Assembly (NCBI RefSeq): GCF_003731765.1
Contig: NZ_MOAL01000006.1
Span: 254,563 to 318,562, forward strand
Length of the DNA stretch: 64,000 bases
Direction of reading: 5' to 3'
Source: Pseudomonas chlororaphis
Lineage (GTDB): Bacteria > Pseudomonadota > Gammaproteobacteria > Pseudomonadales > Pseudomonadaceae
Below, in pieces: positions 33,147 to 42,230 of this stretch. The translations under genes were made by a program, and so were the position numbers. Positions within the stretch are counted from its first letter, which is position 1. Every line of letters begins with the position of its first letter. The notes under the pieces were generated by a model that did not search any database, was not told the DNA's origin, and worked only from the letters and a program-made list of their open reading frames with translations.

Positions 33147-33851
33147 ATGGGCGCACAGTGGAAGGTTAAACACAAAGAAGCAGCAGCCAACGCCAAGGGC
33201 AAGATCTTCGGCAAGTTGGTGAAAGAGATCACCATTGCTGCACGCAACGGCGCAGACACCGCCACCAACGCCCACTTGCGGCTGGTGGTCGAGCAGGCGA
33301 AAAAAGCCTCGATGCCCCGTGAAACCCTGGAACGGGCGATCAAGAAAGGGTCGGGCCAGCTCGGCGAGACCGTGCAATACCATCGCGTGACCTATGAAGG
33401 TTTTGCCCCCCATCAGGTGCCGCTGATCGTTGAATGCGTGACTGACAACATCAACCGTACCGTGGCGGAAATCCGCGTGGCGTTCCGCAAGGGGCAACTG
33501 GGCGCTTCGGGTTCGGTGTCCTGGGATTTCAACCATGTGGGCATGATCGAAGCCTCGCCAGACACCCCGGACGCCGATCCGGAACTGGCCGCCATCGAAG
33601 CCGGTGCCCAGGATTTCGAGCCGGGTGAAGAGGGCGCGACCCTGTTCCTGACCGAGCCTGCGGACCTCGACGCGGTGCAGAAGGCATTGCCTGAGCAGGG
33701 CTTTACCGTGTTGTCGGCCAAGCTCGGCTACCAGCCGAAGAACCCGGTCAGCGGCCTGACCGATGAGCAGATGGCCGAAGTCGAAGCCTTCCTCGAAGGC
33801 CTGGACAACCACGACGACGTGCAAGACATGTTCGTCGGCCTGGCCGGTTAA
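33147..33851 (+). CDS. YebC/PmpR-family protein
   Basis: The 234-residue protein of the YebC (TACO1) family shows AKGKIFGKLVKEITIAARNG, ERAIKKGSG, YEGFAPHQVPLIVECVTDNINRT and FRKGQLGASGSV. Family members act as transcription regulators or help ribosomes through proline stretches. The start MGAQWKVKHKE resembles the YeeN subgroup. Pseudomonads usually carry the main yebC next to ruvC, so this is probably the second paralogue. It is flanked by REP pairs on both sides. Confidence 0.88.
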   Translation: MGAQWKVKHKEAAANAKGKIFGKLVKEITIAARNGADTATNAHLRLVVEQAKKASMPRETLERAIKKGSGQLGETVQYHRVTYEGFAPHQVPLIVECVTDNINRTVAEIRVAFRKGQLGASGSVSWDFNHVGMIEASPDTPDADPELAAIEAGAQDFEPGEEGATLFLTEPADLDAVQKALPEQGFTVLSAKLGYQPKNPVSGLTDEQMAEVEAFLEGLDNHDDVQDMFVGLAG

Positions 33852-33860
33852 GACCGAAAT

Positions 33861-33913
33861 TCGCCAGCAAGCCCGCTCCTGCACACCGCTGTAGGAGTCA
33901 GCTTGCCGGTGAA
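33861..33913. repeat. REP pair
   Basis: TCGCCAGCAAGCCCGCTCCTG and its inverted partner TGTAGGAG...GCTTGCCGG lie between the convergent YebC-family and kinase genes. Same core family as the other three copies. Confidence 0.75.
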
Positions 33914-33917
33914 GCTG

Positions 33918-35234
33918 TTAGAGCGCCGCCAACCCCCGCGCCACTTGCACAAAATCCGGTCGTGCCAGCACCTCCGGCTGACAGCATTGCTCCACCAGCG
34001 CCTGCAGCTTTTTCCGCTGCTCCTCGGCCAGCGACCCATCCCCACGTTCCAGCAACTCCTCCAGCAAGATGCCGAAGGCACGCACTTCCAGGCGTTGCAG
34101 CGCACGGGTGTGTACGGAGTCGTCCTGGGCATGGAAAGCGGCCGCGCCGAAATCCCCCAACAGGCAGTCGCCCTGTTCATTCCACAACAGGTTATGGCCG
34201 TAAAGATCGCCGTGGGTGATGCCCTGTGCGTGCAAGTGGGCACCCACCGAGGCGACGCCACCGGCCATGCGCAGTATCACCTCGGCGTTGTAGCGTGCGT
34301 CGGCCGGGTAGATGTCCCGGGAGCAGGAGTCCAGGCTCGGCAGCCCCGCCAGGTTGCGATAGCTGGGGTCGATCAACTGCATCACCAGGCCGTTTTGTCC
34401 GTCGGGGTGATCGGCAATACGGCCCTCGACCCTAATCAGGTTCGGGTGCAGCCCAGCGCTGACGCAGGCGTTCATTTCATGCAACGGCGAGCCGTCGCTG
34501 GTCATTTCACCCTTGTACAGCTTGACCGCCACCGGGCGCGCCGGCTGCTGCGCCGGTTGCCACTGGGCCTGGTAAATCACCCCGGATGCACCTTCGCCCA
34601 AACGCTGCTGCAGGGTCAGTTCGGACCAGGCGATACAGGCGGTGGACGCCAGGGCCTCGGTGCCCGCCTCTGATTCCAGTGGGTTGCCCGCGTAGGCCAG
34701 CCACGTCAGGCGTGGCAGGGCCAGGAGAAACGGCGGCAGTGCCCGCAACTGGTTGGCGGCGATCCGCAGCAGCTCCAGGCGGTGGCACTGGCTCAGGCTC
34801 TGGGGCAGGGCACTCAGGCGGTTGCCGGAAAGCATGAGTTTTTGCAGCAGCGGGCGCCGGCCCAACTCCTCTGGCAGTTCGCTGAGGCGGTTGTCGGTCA
34901 GGATCAGCCAGCGCAGTAACGGCGGCAGGGCTTCGGCGGGCACCCGTTCGATCTGGTTGGCCTTGAAGCCGATCATGCTCAACTGCGCACATTGGCCCAG
35001 GCAGGCGGGCAGTTCGGTAAAACGGTTGTCGGAGCAGAACAGGATCCGCAGGTGCGGCAGGCGATGCAGGTCATCGGGCAGGCTGCTCAGGGCATTGCCG
35101 CTCAGATTGAGTACTTCCAGGGAGTCGGCGAGGTCGAAGATTTCTCGCGGGAACTGCGTCAGCCCGCAGGACAGGTCCAGGCGCTTGAGCCCGGTCAACT
35201 GGCCGGCTCGCAATTGGGCAAGGGTGTCGGTCAA
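33918..35234 (-). CDS. Leucine-rich-repeat protein kinase
   Basis: The 438-residue two-domain protein has residues 14-190 as about seven leucine-rich repeats of the LxxLxLxxNxLxxLP type. Residues 205-438 form a Ser/Thr/Tyr-kinase-like domain: glycine loop GEGASG (213-218), VAVK Lys238, catalytic loop HGDLYGHN (Asp343, Asn348) and DFG (361-363). The motifs needed for catalysis are present, although HRD reads HGD. No signal peptide or membrane helix is seen, so it should be cytosolic. The substrate is unknown; no phosphatase or partner is adjacent. It ends next to a REP pair. Confidence 0.85.
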   Translation of the reverse strand: MTDTLAQLRAGQLTGLKRLDLSCGLTQFPREIFDLADSLEVLNLSGNALSSLPDDLHRLPHLRILFCSDNRFTELPACLGQCAQLSMIGFKANQIERVPAEALPPLLRWLILTDNRLSELPEELGRRPLLQKLMLSGNRLSALPQSLSQCHRLELLRIAANQLRALPPFLLALPRLTWLAYAGNPLESEAGTEALASTACIAWSELTLQQRLGEGASGVIYQAQWQPAQQPARPVAVKLYKGEMTSDGSPLHEMNACVSAGLHPNLIRVEGRIADHPDGQNGLVMQLIDPSYRNLAGLPSLDSCSRDIYPADARYNAEVILRMAGGVASVGAHLHAQGITHGDLYGHNLLWNEQGDCLLGDFGAAAFHAQDDSVHTRALQRLEVRAFGILLEELLERGDGSLAEEQRKKLQALVEQCCQPEVLARPDFVQVARGLAAL

Positions 35235-35306
35235 CGCGTCAGCACTCGTTAGGGGCGGGCGGGGCCCGCAAAGGGCCGCATGATAACGGCTGGGGCGGGC
35301 GCGTGC

Positions 35307-36425
35307 TCAGCCGATCGGCGTCTGCGGGCCGACTTCCCGTAGCTGGCCCAGGCGGCTGCGGGTGCGCGCCAGGTCAATGGCATCGCCGCCGAGGCTTTCC
35401 CGCAGGGGCAGCTCGCTGATCAGCACCAGGTGTTTGTCCTGGTCGTAGAGCACGTCGATCAGGTTGATAAAACGTTGCTGGGTGGCAATGGGGCAGTCGT
35501 CCAGGGCGGGCAGTTCGTCGATGATCCAGGTGTCAAAGCGCCGGCTCAGTTCCAGGTAATCCATCACCGCGGTGGGTTGTTCGCACAGGTCGGCGAACTC
35601 GAAACGAATGCTGCGCTGCTCGCACTGGCGGGCCCGTAATTGCCGGGCACCGACCTCCAGGGCTAGGGCGGGGGCGTGGCGCTCCGGCAATTGCAAGGCG
35701 CTGCGCTGGGCCGCGCTGCCCGGCCAAACGTACTGGCCCTGGGTAAAGAGTTGCTGGTGGTGGGAACGGGCCTGGCTGCGGTAGTCATGGGGGCCGCCGA
35801 CTTCCATCACCTGCATGCGCGCGTTGATCAGGTCGATCACCGGCTTGAAGCGCGCGTGATACAGCGGGTTGGGCAGCAGCCCCTCGGGGGCGTAGTTGGA
35901 GGTCACCAGCAGCAGGATGCCGCGTTGGAACAGGGCCTTGAACAGGCGGGTGATCAGCATCGCGTCGCCGATGTCATGCACGTGAAACTCGTCGAAACAC
36001 AGGACCCGGCAGTCGTGCAGCAGCTCATCGAGGGTCGCCGCCAGGGCGTCTGTTGCCTGGCGATGGCGGAACATGCCTTGGTGCAGTTGGGCGAAGAAGT
36101 CGTGAAAGTGCAGGCGCTGTTTCTGCGCAATGGGCAGGGCGCGAAAGAAGCCGTCCAGCAACCAGCTCTTGCCCCGGCCAACGGCGCCATACAGGTACAG
36201 GCTCTGGATTGTGCGCTGGCCTTGCAGCAGGGCGTCGGCCTGCTGGGCCATGCACTCGATCACTCGCATCTGGCTGTGGCTCAGGGTGTACCCCTGGTCC
36301 TGGGCCTTGTGGCGAAAGTAGTCGTGGATCACTCGACCGGAGCCGCTCGGGCGGCGCGCAACCTTGCCGAGCAGGCGGCGCCAGCGTGATTGAACCTGTG
36401 CAGGTTTTGGCGGGAAAGCGGCCAA
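35307..36425 (-). CDS. AFG1/ZapE-family ATPase (second copy type)
   Basis: The 372-residue P-loop protein has Walker A GAVGRGKS, Walker B RVLCFDEFHV, a sensor region LLVTSNYAPEGLLPNPLYHARF and the family block HDYRSQ. ZapE binds the Z-ring in E. coli during fast growth; the yeast homologue AFG1 handles mitochondrial proteins. Pseudomonads often have two such genes, and the lack of the usual ribosomal-protein neighbours suggests this is the accessory one. The upstream 214 bp (36426-36639) are shared with the divergent pilus operon. Confidence 0.85.
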   Translation of the reverse strand: MAAFPPKPAQVQSRWRRLLGKVARRPSGSGRVIHDYFRHKAQDQGYTLSHSQMRVIECMAQQADALLQGQRTIQSLYLYGAVGRGKSWLLDGFFRALPIAQKQRLHFHDFFAQLHQGMFRHRQATDALAATLDELLHDCRVLCFDEFHVHDIGDAMLITRLFKALFQRGILLLVTSNYAPEGLLPNPLYHARFKPVIDLINARMQVMEVGGPHDYRSQARSHHQQLFTQGQYVWPGSAAQRSALQLPERHAPALALEVGARQLRARQCEQRSIRFEFADLCEQPTAVMDYLELSRRFDTWIIDELPALDDCPIATQQRFINLIDVLYDQDKHLVLISELPLRESLGGDAIDLARTRSRLGQLREVGPQTPIG

Positions 36426-36639
36426 TGGTGGTTACCCCAATTATTCCAGGCCGCTCACCTTGAAAGCGGCGTGACAATTTAACCAATAGAAAAGCCGCGG
36501 GCCAGTGATCTCTGACGTTCAGGGTGGCCAGCACTTGCTGGATTTTTCCTTTAATTCGTCAGATTAAGGCGCTAACTGGCGGTTTTCAGCAGGGTTGCTA
36601 ACCTGATTTCTGCAAATGTTTCTCATAAGGATTGGGGCC

Positions 36640-37167
36640 TTGAATGGATGTAAGGGGTGGGCAGTCATGAGCGCCTTGCTCAGCGCAACGGCGGGGGCCG
36701 CGGATTTGCAGGTGCAAGTCCGGGTCGACGTGATGCGTGGCTGCCAACTGGTCGGTCAACAGCGCGAGGCGGGTATCGAGCAGCTCGGTACCCTGGATTT
36801 CGGCAGCACCGCGCGCCTGGACGAGCCCGCAGGCCCCTTGGGCGCAGCGCTGGCCAGTGACCGCCAGCCACGCCTGGAATGCAACCCCGACACCCCTTAT
36901 CAAATGCGCATCGACGGCGGCCTGCATGGTGGCGTCGGTGAGGTGCGTTACCTGGCCAGCAACCAGTCGTCGAGCAAACCCATCCCCTATCGCCTCTACC
37001 AGGACCCGGCCCGGCGCATTCCGCTGCCGGTGAATGTGCCGGTCAGTGGGCGGGTGCCGGATTCCGGTACGGTGGATTTGCCGTTGTACGGGCGTATTGA
37101 ACCCCTGGCCGAGATCCCTCGGGCCGGTGGCTATTCCGATGTATTGAAAGTGACCCTGACCTGGTAA
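36640..37167 (+). CDS. Csu-type pilus subunit 1 (spore coat U domain)
   Basis: The 175-residue secreted protein begins at TTG 36640 with AAGGA upstream, giving a signal peptide MNGCKGWAVMSALLSATAGA. ATG 36616 is an alternative with no visible ribosome binding site. The mature part is a spore-coat-U/Csu fold: a disulfide pair (GCQLV and LECNP), GTLDFGS, an RxDGGLHGG turn and the C-terminal donor-type strand YSDVLKVTLTW. It is the first gene of the chaperone-usher pilus operon and is predicted to be assembled by the CsuC/CsuD pair downstream. Confidence 0.82.
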   Translation: MNGCKGWAVMSALLSATAGAADLQVQVRVDVMRGCQLVGQQREAGIEQLGTLDFGSTARLDEPAGPLGAALASDRQPRLECNPDTPYQMRIDGGLHGGVGEVRYLASNQSSSKPIPYRLYQDPARRIPLPVNVPVSGRVPDSGTVDLPLYGRIEPLAEIPRAGGYSDVLKVTLTW

Positions 37168-37262
37168 GGCCAAGGTCGTGAATGCTGCCGCGGTGGAACC
37201 GGGCAGGCCAAGGAAAACCGTTCATCGTGGGCGGTTCGTGTGGGAGTCCTGATGGAACTGGG

Positions 37263-37808
37263 ATGGGTGCTTTGAACAGCAAGACCTGGACGATGCTCGC
37301 CCTCGGGTGGCTGTGGCTGTCGGTGGATACCGCGCAGGCTGCAGTCGATGGGCAGATCCAGGCGCGCCTGGTGATCACGGCCAGTTGCCAGGTGACCAGT
37401 GGCGACAACGCGTCCGGCAGCCCGATCACCGACCTGGGCATGCTCAACTTTGGCCAGCAGGGGCCGACCTGGGTCAATCCCATCAATGCCAACCTCAGCA
37501 GCGGCAGCGAAAGCCAGGTGCAGGTTGCCTGCAACTCCTCGGTCACCGGCTTCACCGTGACCATCAATGGCGGCCTCAACGGCGACGGCACGACCCGACG
37601 CTTGAGCAACGGCCGCCAGACCATTCCCTATCACTTGTTCGTCGATGCTTCCGGTAGCGACAGCTACAGCATCGGCCAGCAGCGCAATTTCGCAGTGAGC
37701 AGTGGTCGCCGGATCCCCATTCCGGTGTTTGGCTCGGTGGTCGCGAATACCCGCGCGATTCCGGCAGGGGTCTACACCGACACCCTGACCATCACGCTGG
37801 ATTGGTAA
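37263..37808 (+). CDS. Csu-type pilus subunit 2 (spore coat U domain)
   Basis: The 181-residue protein has signal peptide MGALNSKTWTMLALGWLWLSVDTAQA and a spore-coat-U domain: SCQVTSG and VACNSS cysteines, LGMLNFGQQG, TINGGLNGDG, RQTIPYHLF and the closing YTDTLTITLDW. ATG 37263 is chosen (GGAAC upstream); TTG 37272 is possible. It is a pilus subunit by context. Its stop is 20 bases before the next subunit gene. Confidence 0.85.
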   Translation: MGALNSKTWTMLALGWLWLSVDTAQAAVDGQIQARLVITASCQVTSGDNASGSPITDLGMLNFGQQGPTWVNPINANLSSGSESQVQVACNSSVTGFTVTINGGLNGDGTTRRLSNGRQTIPYHLFVDASGSDSYSIGQQRNFAVSSGRRIPIPVFGSVVANTRAIPAGVYTDTLTITLDW

Positions 37809-37828
37809 ATCACAAGAGGACACACATC

Positions 37829-38365
37829 ATGCACGCGCTTGTATCCAGGATTGGCTGGTCAGTATTGGGCTTGGCCATGGCCTCCACAGCCAACGCCGCC
37901 ACCACGGTCACTGGGCAGATCAGTTCGACGCTGATCCTCACCAGCAGTTGCCAGGTCAACGGAGTGGGCGGCAGCACCGGCCTGAACTTCGGGGCCTTGA
38001 ACTTCGGCACCGCCAACTCGCTGTTCACCACCGCCACTGGCCAAGTACTGGGCGGCGGTGGCGGTGCGCTGTCGATTCTGTGCTCCAGTGGCACGTCACC
38101 GTCGCTGACCATCCAGGGCGGCAGCAACGACGGCAAGTCCACCGGCGGTACCCGTGCGTTGTTCGACGGCGTGGCCAACTACGTGCCTTACGACCTGTAT
38201 ACCGACTCCGGGCATTCGCAGATCGTGGCGATCAATGGGGTGATTAACCTGGCGCCGAGCACCGGGGTGGCGCAGACCGTGAACCTCTATGGCCAGGCGG
38301 TGGGCAAGGCGGGGTTGCCGGCGGGGACCTACACCGACACGGTGTCGGTTCAACTGACCTTCTGA
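37829..38365 (+). CDS. Csu-type pilus subunit 3 (spore coat U domain)
   Basis: The 178-residue protein has signal peptide cleavage near ANA-ATT (residues 21-24) and the spore-coat-U pattern: SCQVNG and LCSSG cysteines, FGALNFGT, IQGGSNDG, NYVPYDLYTD and the terminal YTDTVSVQLTF. The start at 37829 has AGAGGA about 9 bases upstream. Glycine- and threonine-rich composition fits a major or adaptor pilin. The following subunit gene begins 4 bases after its stop, suggesting translational coupling. Confidence 0.85.
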   Translation: MHALVSRIGWSVLGLAMASTANAATTVTGQISSTLILTSSCQVNGVGGSTGLNFGALNFGTANSLFTTATGQVLGGGGGALSILCSSGTSPSLTIQGGSNDGKSTGGTRALFDGVANYVPYDLYTDSGHSQIVAINGVINLAPSTGVAQTVNLYGQAVGKAGLPAGTYTDTVSVQLTF

Positions 38366-38369
38366 TGCC

Positions 38370-38870
38370 ATGGCCCGCCACGCTGGTGTGCTGCTGGCGC
38401 TGATCTGTGCAGGGGCCTGGCCGACCTGGATTTCGGCGGCCACCAGCCAGAGCTTCCAGGTCAGCGCCACCGTCACCGCTGGGTGCCTGGTGGTGGGCGG
38501 TGTCAGCAACTACGGCAGCCTGGCGTTCGGCAGCCAATCGGCGCTGTCCACCAGCACGGTGAGAGTGGCGCTGACCGGGGGGGTGCAGTTGCAGTGCACG
38601 CCAGGGGTGACCCTGAACATGACCGTCGACGGCGGGCAGTACAACAGCAGCGGGCGGCACATGCAGCTCAATAGCGGCACGGCACGGGTGGCGTACCAGT
38701 TGTATCGGGATGCGGCCTACAGCCAGAGCCTGGGCATCAGCCAAAGCGTGGCGGTGGCTTACAGCGATGCCAATAACATCAGCCTGCCGATTTACGGACA
38801 GGTGCAGTTGCCGGGCAATCAGCCTGGGGGGACTTATAGCGACGTGCTGCAGGTGCAGCTGTCGTGGTGA
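38370..38870 (+). CDS. Csu-type pilus subunit 4 (spore coat U domain)
   Basis: The 166-residue protein has signal peptide MARHAGVLLALICAGAWPTWISA and a spore-coat-U domain (GCLVVGG and LQCTPG cysteines, YGSLAFGS, MTVDGGQYNSSG, RVAYQLYRD, YSDVLQVQLSW). There is no clear ribosome binding site; translation is probably coupled to the preceding gene, whose stop is four bases upstream. It is the last of four minor or major pilins before the chaperone gene. Confidence 0.83.
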   Translation: MARHAGVLLALICAGAWPTWISAATSQSFQVSATVTAGCLVVGGVSNYGSLAFGSQSALSTSTVRVALTGGVQLQCTPGVTLNMTVDGGQYNSSGRHMQLNSGTARVAYQLYRDAAYSQSLGISQSVAVAYSDANNISLPIYGQVQLPGNQPGGTYSDVLQVQLSW

Positions 38871-38916
38871 TGGGGCGATTCAATAACAAGCCGGCAGGCA
38901 AACAAGGAGTAGTCGT

Positions 38917-39708
38917 ATGCATTTACCTTTGCGAGGCCTGTGGACCCTGGGTTATGGGGCACTGCTGGGGTTGGCGCTGGGAGCCTCCACGGCCCAGGCG
39001 GCCAGCTCGGTACTGATCTGGCCGATCGACCCGGTGCTGGAGGCCGATCAGCAGGCCAGTGCCTTATGGCTGGAAAACCGCGGCACCGAGACCGCCAACT
39101 TGCAGATCCGCGTGTTTGGCTGGAGCCAGAGCGGCTTTGCCGATCAGTACCAGAACCAGCGCGACATCATTGGCAGCCCACCGGTGGCAAAGATCGAGCC
39201 CGGCCAGCGGCAACTGGTGCGCTTGACCCGGACCCGTGACGTGCCCCCCGGGCAGGAGTTGGCGTACCGGATCATCATCGACGAGATTCCCTCGGCCAAG
39301 CCCATTACCCCGGAAGGGGACGCCAAGAGCGCCGCGGCCATTCGCTTCCAGATGCGTTACTCGGTGCCGTTGTTTGCCTATGGTGCGGGGCTCTGGAGCA
39401 AGGCCGACACCACCCGCCAGCGCGACCCCAAGAGCGCCGGCGTGCCGCAGTTGAGCTGGCGCAAGGTGGCGGTGGACGGCAAGGCGTTTTTCGAGCTGCG
39501 CAACCAGGGGGCGGTGCATGCGCGACTCACCGATGTCGCCTTCCAGCAGGGTGGGCAGACCCGGCCGTTGGCCCAGGGGTTGTTGGGGTATGTGTTGCCT
39601 GGGGCGGTGATGCGCTGGCCGGCGCCTGAAACCCTGGTGGGCGAGCCGAACCTGCAGCTACGGGTCAACGGTGCGCCACAGGTGCAGAGCTTGCCGCCTT
39701 CGCCGTGA
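38917..39708 (+). CDS. csuC: Csu pilus periplasmic chaperone
   Basis: The 263-residue PapD-like chaperone of the archaic (Csu) chaperone-usher class has a signal peptide to about residue 28 and a two-domain Ig fold. The N-terminal domain contains SVLIWPIDPVLEADQQASALWLENRG and RLTRTRDVPPGQELAYRIIIDEIP. It donates a strand to hold each subunit until the usher takes it. AAGGAG lies eight bases before ATG 38917. The gene sits between the four subunits and the usher, as in the Csu order. Confidence 0.9.
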   Translation: MHLPLRGLWTLGYGALLGLALGASTAQAASSVLIWPIDPVLEADQQASALWLENRGTETANLQIRVFGWSQSGFADQYQNQRDIIGSPPVAKIEPGQRQLVRLTRTRDVPPGQELAYRIIIDEIPSAKPITPEGDAKSAAAIRFQMRYSVPLFAYGAGLWSKADTTRQRDPKSAGVPQLSWRKVAVDGKAFFELRNQGAVHARLTDVAFQQGGQTRPLAQGLLGYVLPGAVMRWPAPETLVGEPNLQLRVNGAPQVQSLPPSP

Positions 39709-39806
39709 TCGACGGGCTGATTGCCGCCGGTGACGGCATCAACGCTAAGGCGCCTGTTTGGGAGTGATAAAGGCGGATGCGAGCGGGTTGACGCACGCGC
39801 CTTGGG

Positions 39807-42197
39807 ATGGAGATGTCCATAGATGGACTTGGACCCGTCATGAGCCAGGATTCGGCTCGTCGTTTTCGGCACTTGCAAGGCCTGCTGGCCGGCCTGTGGG
39901 GCTTGCTGCTGGCCCAACCGCTCCAGGCTGGCGAATTGCCTCCACCGCCCAGCAGCCTGGAGTCGGTCGCCGATGCGCAGTTGTTTCTGGAGCTGGTGAT
40001 CAATCAGATGAACACAGGACGGGTGGTGGCGGTGGAGCAGCGAGCGGGGCAGTTGTTCCTGCCGGTGCAGACCCTGCGCGACAGCGGCATGAAGCTTCCG
40101 GAAGGGCTGGGCGCCGAAGTCGGTCTGGACAACCTCCAGGGCCTGCACAGTGAGTACGACAGCCAGGGGCAGCGCTTGCTTTTGGAGGTGCCACCGGACT
40201 GGCTGCCGGAGCAGTTTATCGGTAACCGCCAGGCTTACCCCCGAACCCCGGCCCTCAGCAGTTTCGGGGCGTTGCTCAACTACGACCTGTACCTCAATGA
40301 CACCGATAACGGTGGCACCTACCTGGCGGCCTGGAATGAGGTCCGGCTGTTCGACAGTTGGGGCACCTTGTCCAACACCGGGCAGTACCGGCAGACCCTG
40401 TCCGGCATCGAGGGGGCTTCCCTGAACAATGGTTACCGGCGCTACGACACCACGTGGCGCTACTCCGACGACGAGCGCCTGCTGACCTACGAGGCCGGCG
40501 ACCTGGTCAGCGGCGCCTTGCCCTGGAGCAGCTCGGTGCGCCTGGGCGGTGTGCAGCTGTCGCGGGATTTTGGCGTGCGCCCGGACCTGGTGACGTACCC
40601 CTTGCCGCAGTTTGCCGGGGAGGCGGCGGTGCCGTCCTCGGTGGACCTGTTTATCAATGGCTACAAGTCCAGTAGCGCCGAGTTGCAGCCGGGCCCCTAC
40701 ACCCTGACCAATATCCCGTTTATCAACGGCGCGGGGGAGGCCGTGGTCGTGACCACTGACGCCCTGGGGCGACAGGTCTCGACCACGGTGCCGTTCTACG
40801 TCACCAGCACCTTGTTGCAGAAGGGCCTGACGGATTTTTCGGTGGCCGCTGGCAACTTGCGCCGCGACTACACCCTGCGGGATTTCGGTTATGGCCCGGG
40901 CGTGACTTCCGGCAGCCTACGCTATGGCCTCAGCGACAACCTGACCCTGGAAGGCCACGCCGAAGCCTCGGACGCCCTGACCCTGGGCGGGCTGGGGGGC
41001 AACCTGCGGCTGGGCAACTTTGGCGTGCTCAATACGGCCTTCAGCCAGAGCCGCTTCGACGGCAGCAGTGGGCAGCAATTCAGCATTGGCTACCAGTACA
41101 GCAGCCAGCGCTACAGCGTGGCCTATCAGCGCATGCAGCGCCGCGATCAATACGCCGACCTGACGGTGGTCGATAGCGCCTACACCAGCCTCAGCCAGCG
41201 CAGTGAGCAACTGACCCTGAGCCTCAGCCTGGACAGTTACGGCAGCCTGGGCGCCGGTTATTTCGATGTGCGCGCCGCCGATTCGAGCCGCACCCGGCTG
41301 GTGAACCTGACCTGGAGCAAGCCGCTGTGGCACAACAGCAGCTTCTATCTGTCGGCTAACCGCCAAATCGGCGAAAGCCAGTGGGCCATGCAGGCGCAAC
41401 TGGTGATCCCGTTCGATCTGCACGGCAGCCTGAGCCTGGGCAATGAACGCAGCAAGAGTGGGGAAAACCGCCAGCGGGTCAACTTCAGCCGGTCGGTGCC
41501 GATCGAGGGCGGGGTGGGCTACAACCTCGGTTACGCCACGGGCGACGGCGCCGATTATCACCAGGCCGACCTGACCTGGCGCCTGCAATCGGTGCGCCTG
41601 CAAGCCGGCGTCTACGGCACCCGCGACGCCGAGACTCGTTGGGCCGATGCCAGCGGTTCACTGGTGTGGATGGACCGCCAAGTGTTCGCCGCCAACCGTA
41701 TCGACGATGCCTTTGTGGTGGTCAGCACCGATGGCTACAAAGACATCCCCGTGCGCTACGAAAACCAATGGGTGGGCCAGACCGACAAGAACGGCCACTT
41801 GCTGGTGCCCTGGAGCAGCGCTTATTACCGGGGCAAATACGAAATCGACCCGCTCAACCTGCCGGCCAACGTGCGCAGCCCGAATGTCGAGCAGCGGGTG
41901 GCTGTGCGCCGCGGCAGCGGTTACTTGCTGGAGTTTCCTCTGACCCGAGTGATCGCCGCCAGCGTGGTGCTGGTGGATGCCCAGCAACGGGAGTTGCCCC
42001 TGGGCAGCACCGTCACCCATGAGCAGAGCGGGGTGCGCACGGTGGTCGGTTGGGACGGCTTGGTCTACCTGGAAAACCTGGCGGCGCACAACAGCCTGGT
42101 GGTGAGCCTGGGCGACGACCAGCAGTGCCGGGTGCAGTTCGACATGGACCTGGAACAGCAGCAGGTGCCGTTGATCGGCCCGCTGGTCTGCCAGTAG
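39807..42197 (+). CDS. csuD: Csu pilus outer-membrane usher
   Basis: The protein has up to 796 residues with a 24-strand usher barrel. The N-terminal periplasmic domain contains FLELVINQMNTGRVVAVEQRAGQLFLPVQTLRDSGMKL. The middle part has FINGYKSSSAELQPGPYTLTNIPFINGAGEAVVVTTDALGRQ (plug region), and plug and C-terminal domains follow (TDKNGHLLVPWSS, HEQSGVRTVVGWDGLVYLENL). It is the pore that assembles and anchors the pilus. The signal peptide (RRFRHLQGLLAGLWGLLLAQPLQA) makes ATG 39840 an equally likely start; no strong ribosome binding site decides it. Confidence 0.92.
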   Translation: MEMSIDGLGPVMSQDSARRFRHLQGLLAGLWGLLLAQPLQAGELPPPPSSLESVADAQLFLELVINQMNTGRVVAVEQRAGQLFLPVQTLRDSGMKLPEGLGAEVGLDNLQGLHSEYDSQGQRLLLEVPPDWLPEQFIGNRQAYPRTPALSSFGALLNYDLYLNDTDNGGTYLAAWNEVRLFDSWGTLSNTGQYRQTLSGIEGASLNNGYRRYDTTWRYSDDERLLTYEAGDLVSGALPWSSSVRLGGVQLSRDFGVRPDLVTYPLPQFAGEAAVPSSVDLFINGYKSSSAELQPGPYTLTNIPFINGAGEAVVVTTDALGRQVSTTVPFYVTSTLLQKGLTDFSVAAGNLRRDYTLRDFGYGPGVTSGSLRYGLSDNLTLEGHAEASDALTLGGLGGNLRLGNFGVLNTAFSQSRFDGSSGQQFSIGYQYSSQRYSVAYQRMQRRDQYADLTVVDSAYTSLSQRSEQLTLSLSLDSYGSLGAGYFDVRAADSSRTRLVNLTWSKPLWHNSSFYLSANRQIGESQWAMQAQLVIPFDLHGSLSLGNERSKSGENRQRVNFSRSVPIEGGVGYNLGYATGDGADYHQADLTWRLQSVRLQAGVYGTRDAETRWADASGSLVWMDRQVFAANRIDDAFVVVSTDGYKDIPVRYENQWVGQTDKNGHLLVPWSSAYYRGKYEIDPLNLPANVRSPNVEQRVAVRRGSGYLLEFPLTRVIAASVVLVDAQQRELPLGSTVTHEQSGVRTVVGWDGLVYLENLAAHNSLVVSLGDDQQCRVQFDMDLEQQQVPLIGPLVCQ

Positions 42198-42230
42198 TCA
42201 GGGTTCCACCACGTGCAAGGAGAGTGAAAC

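Noticed and set aside
36527..36541. Sigma54-like TGGC...TTGCT upstream of the pilus operon
   Set aside because: The GG and GC elements are nine bases apart instead of ten; the sequence is better described as the inverted repeat CCAGCA-CT-TGCTGG at 36528-36541.
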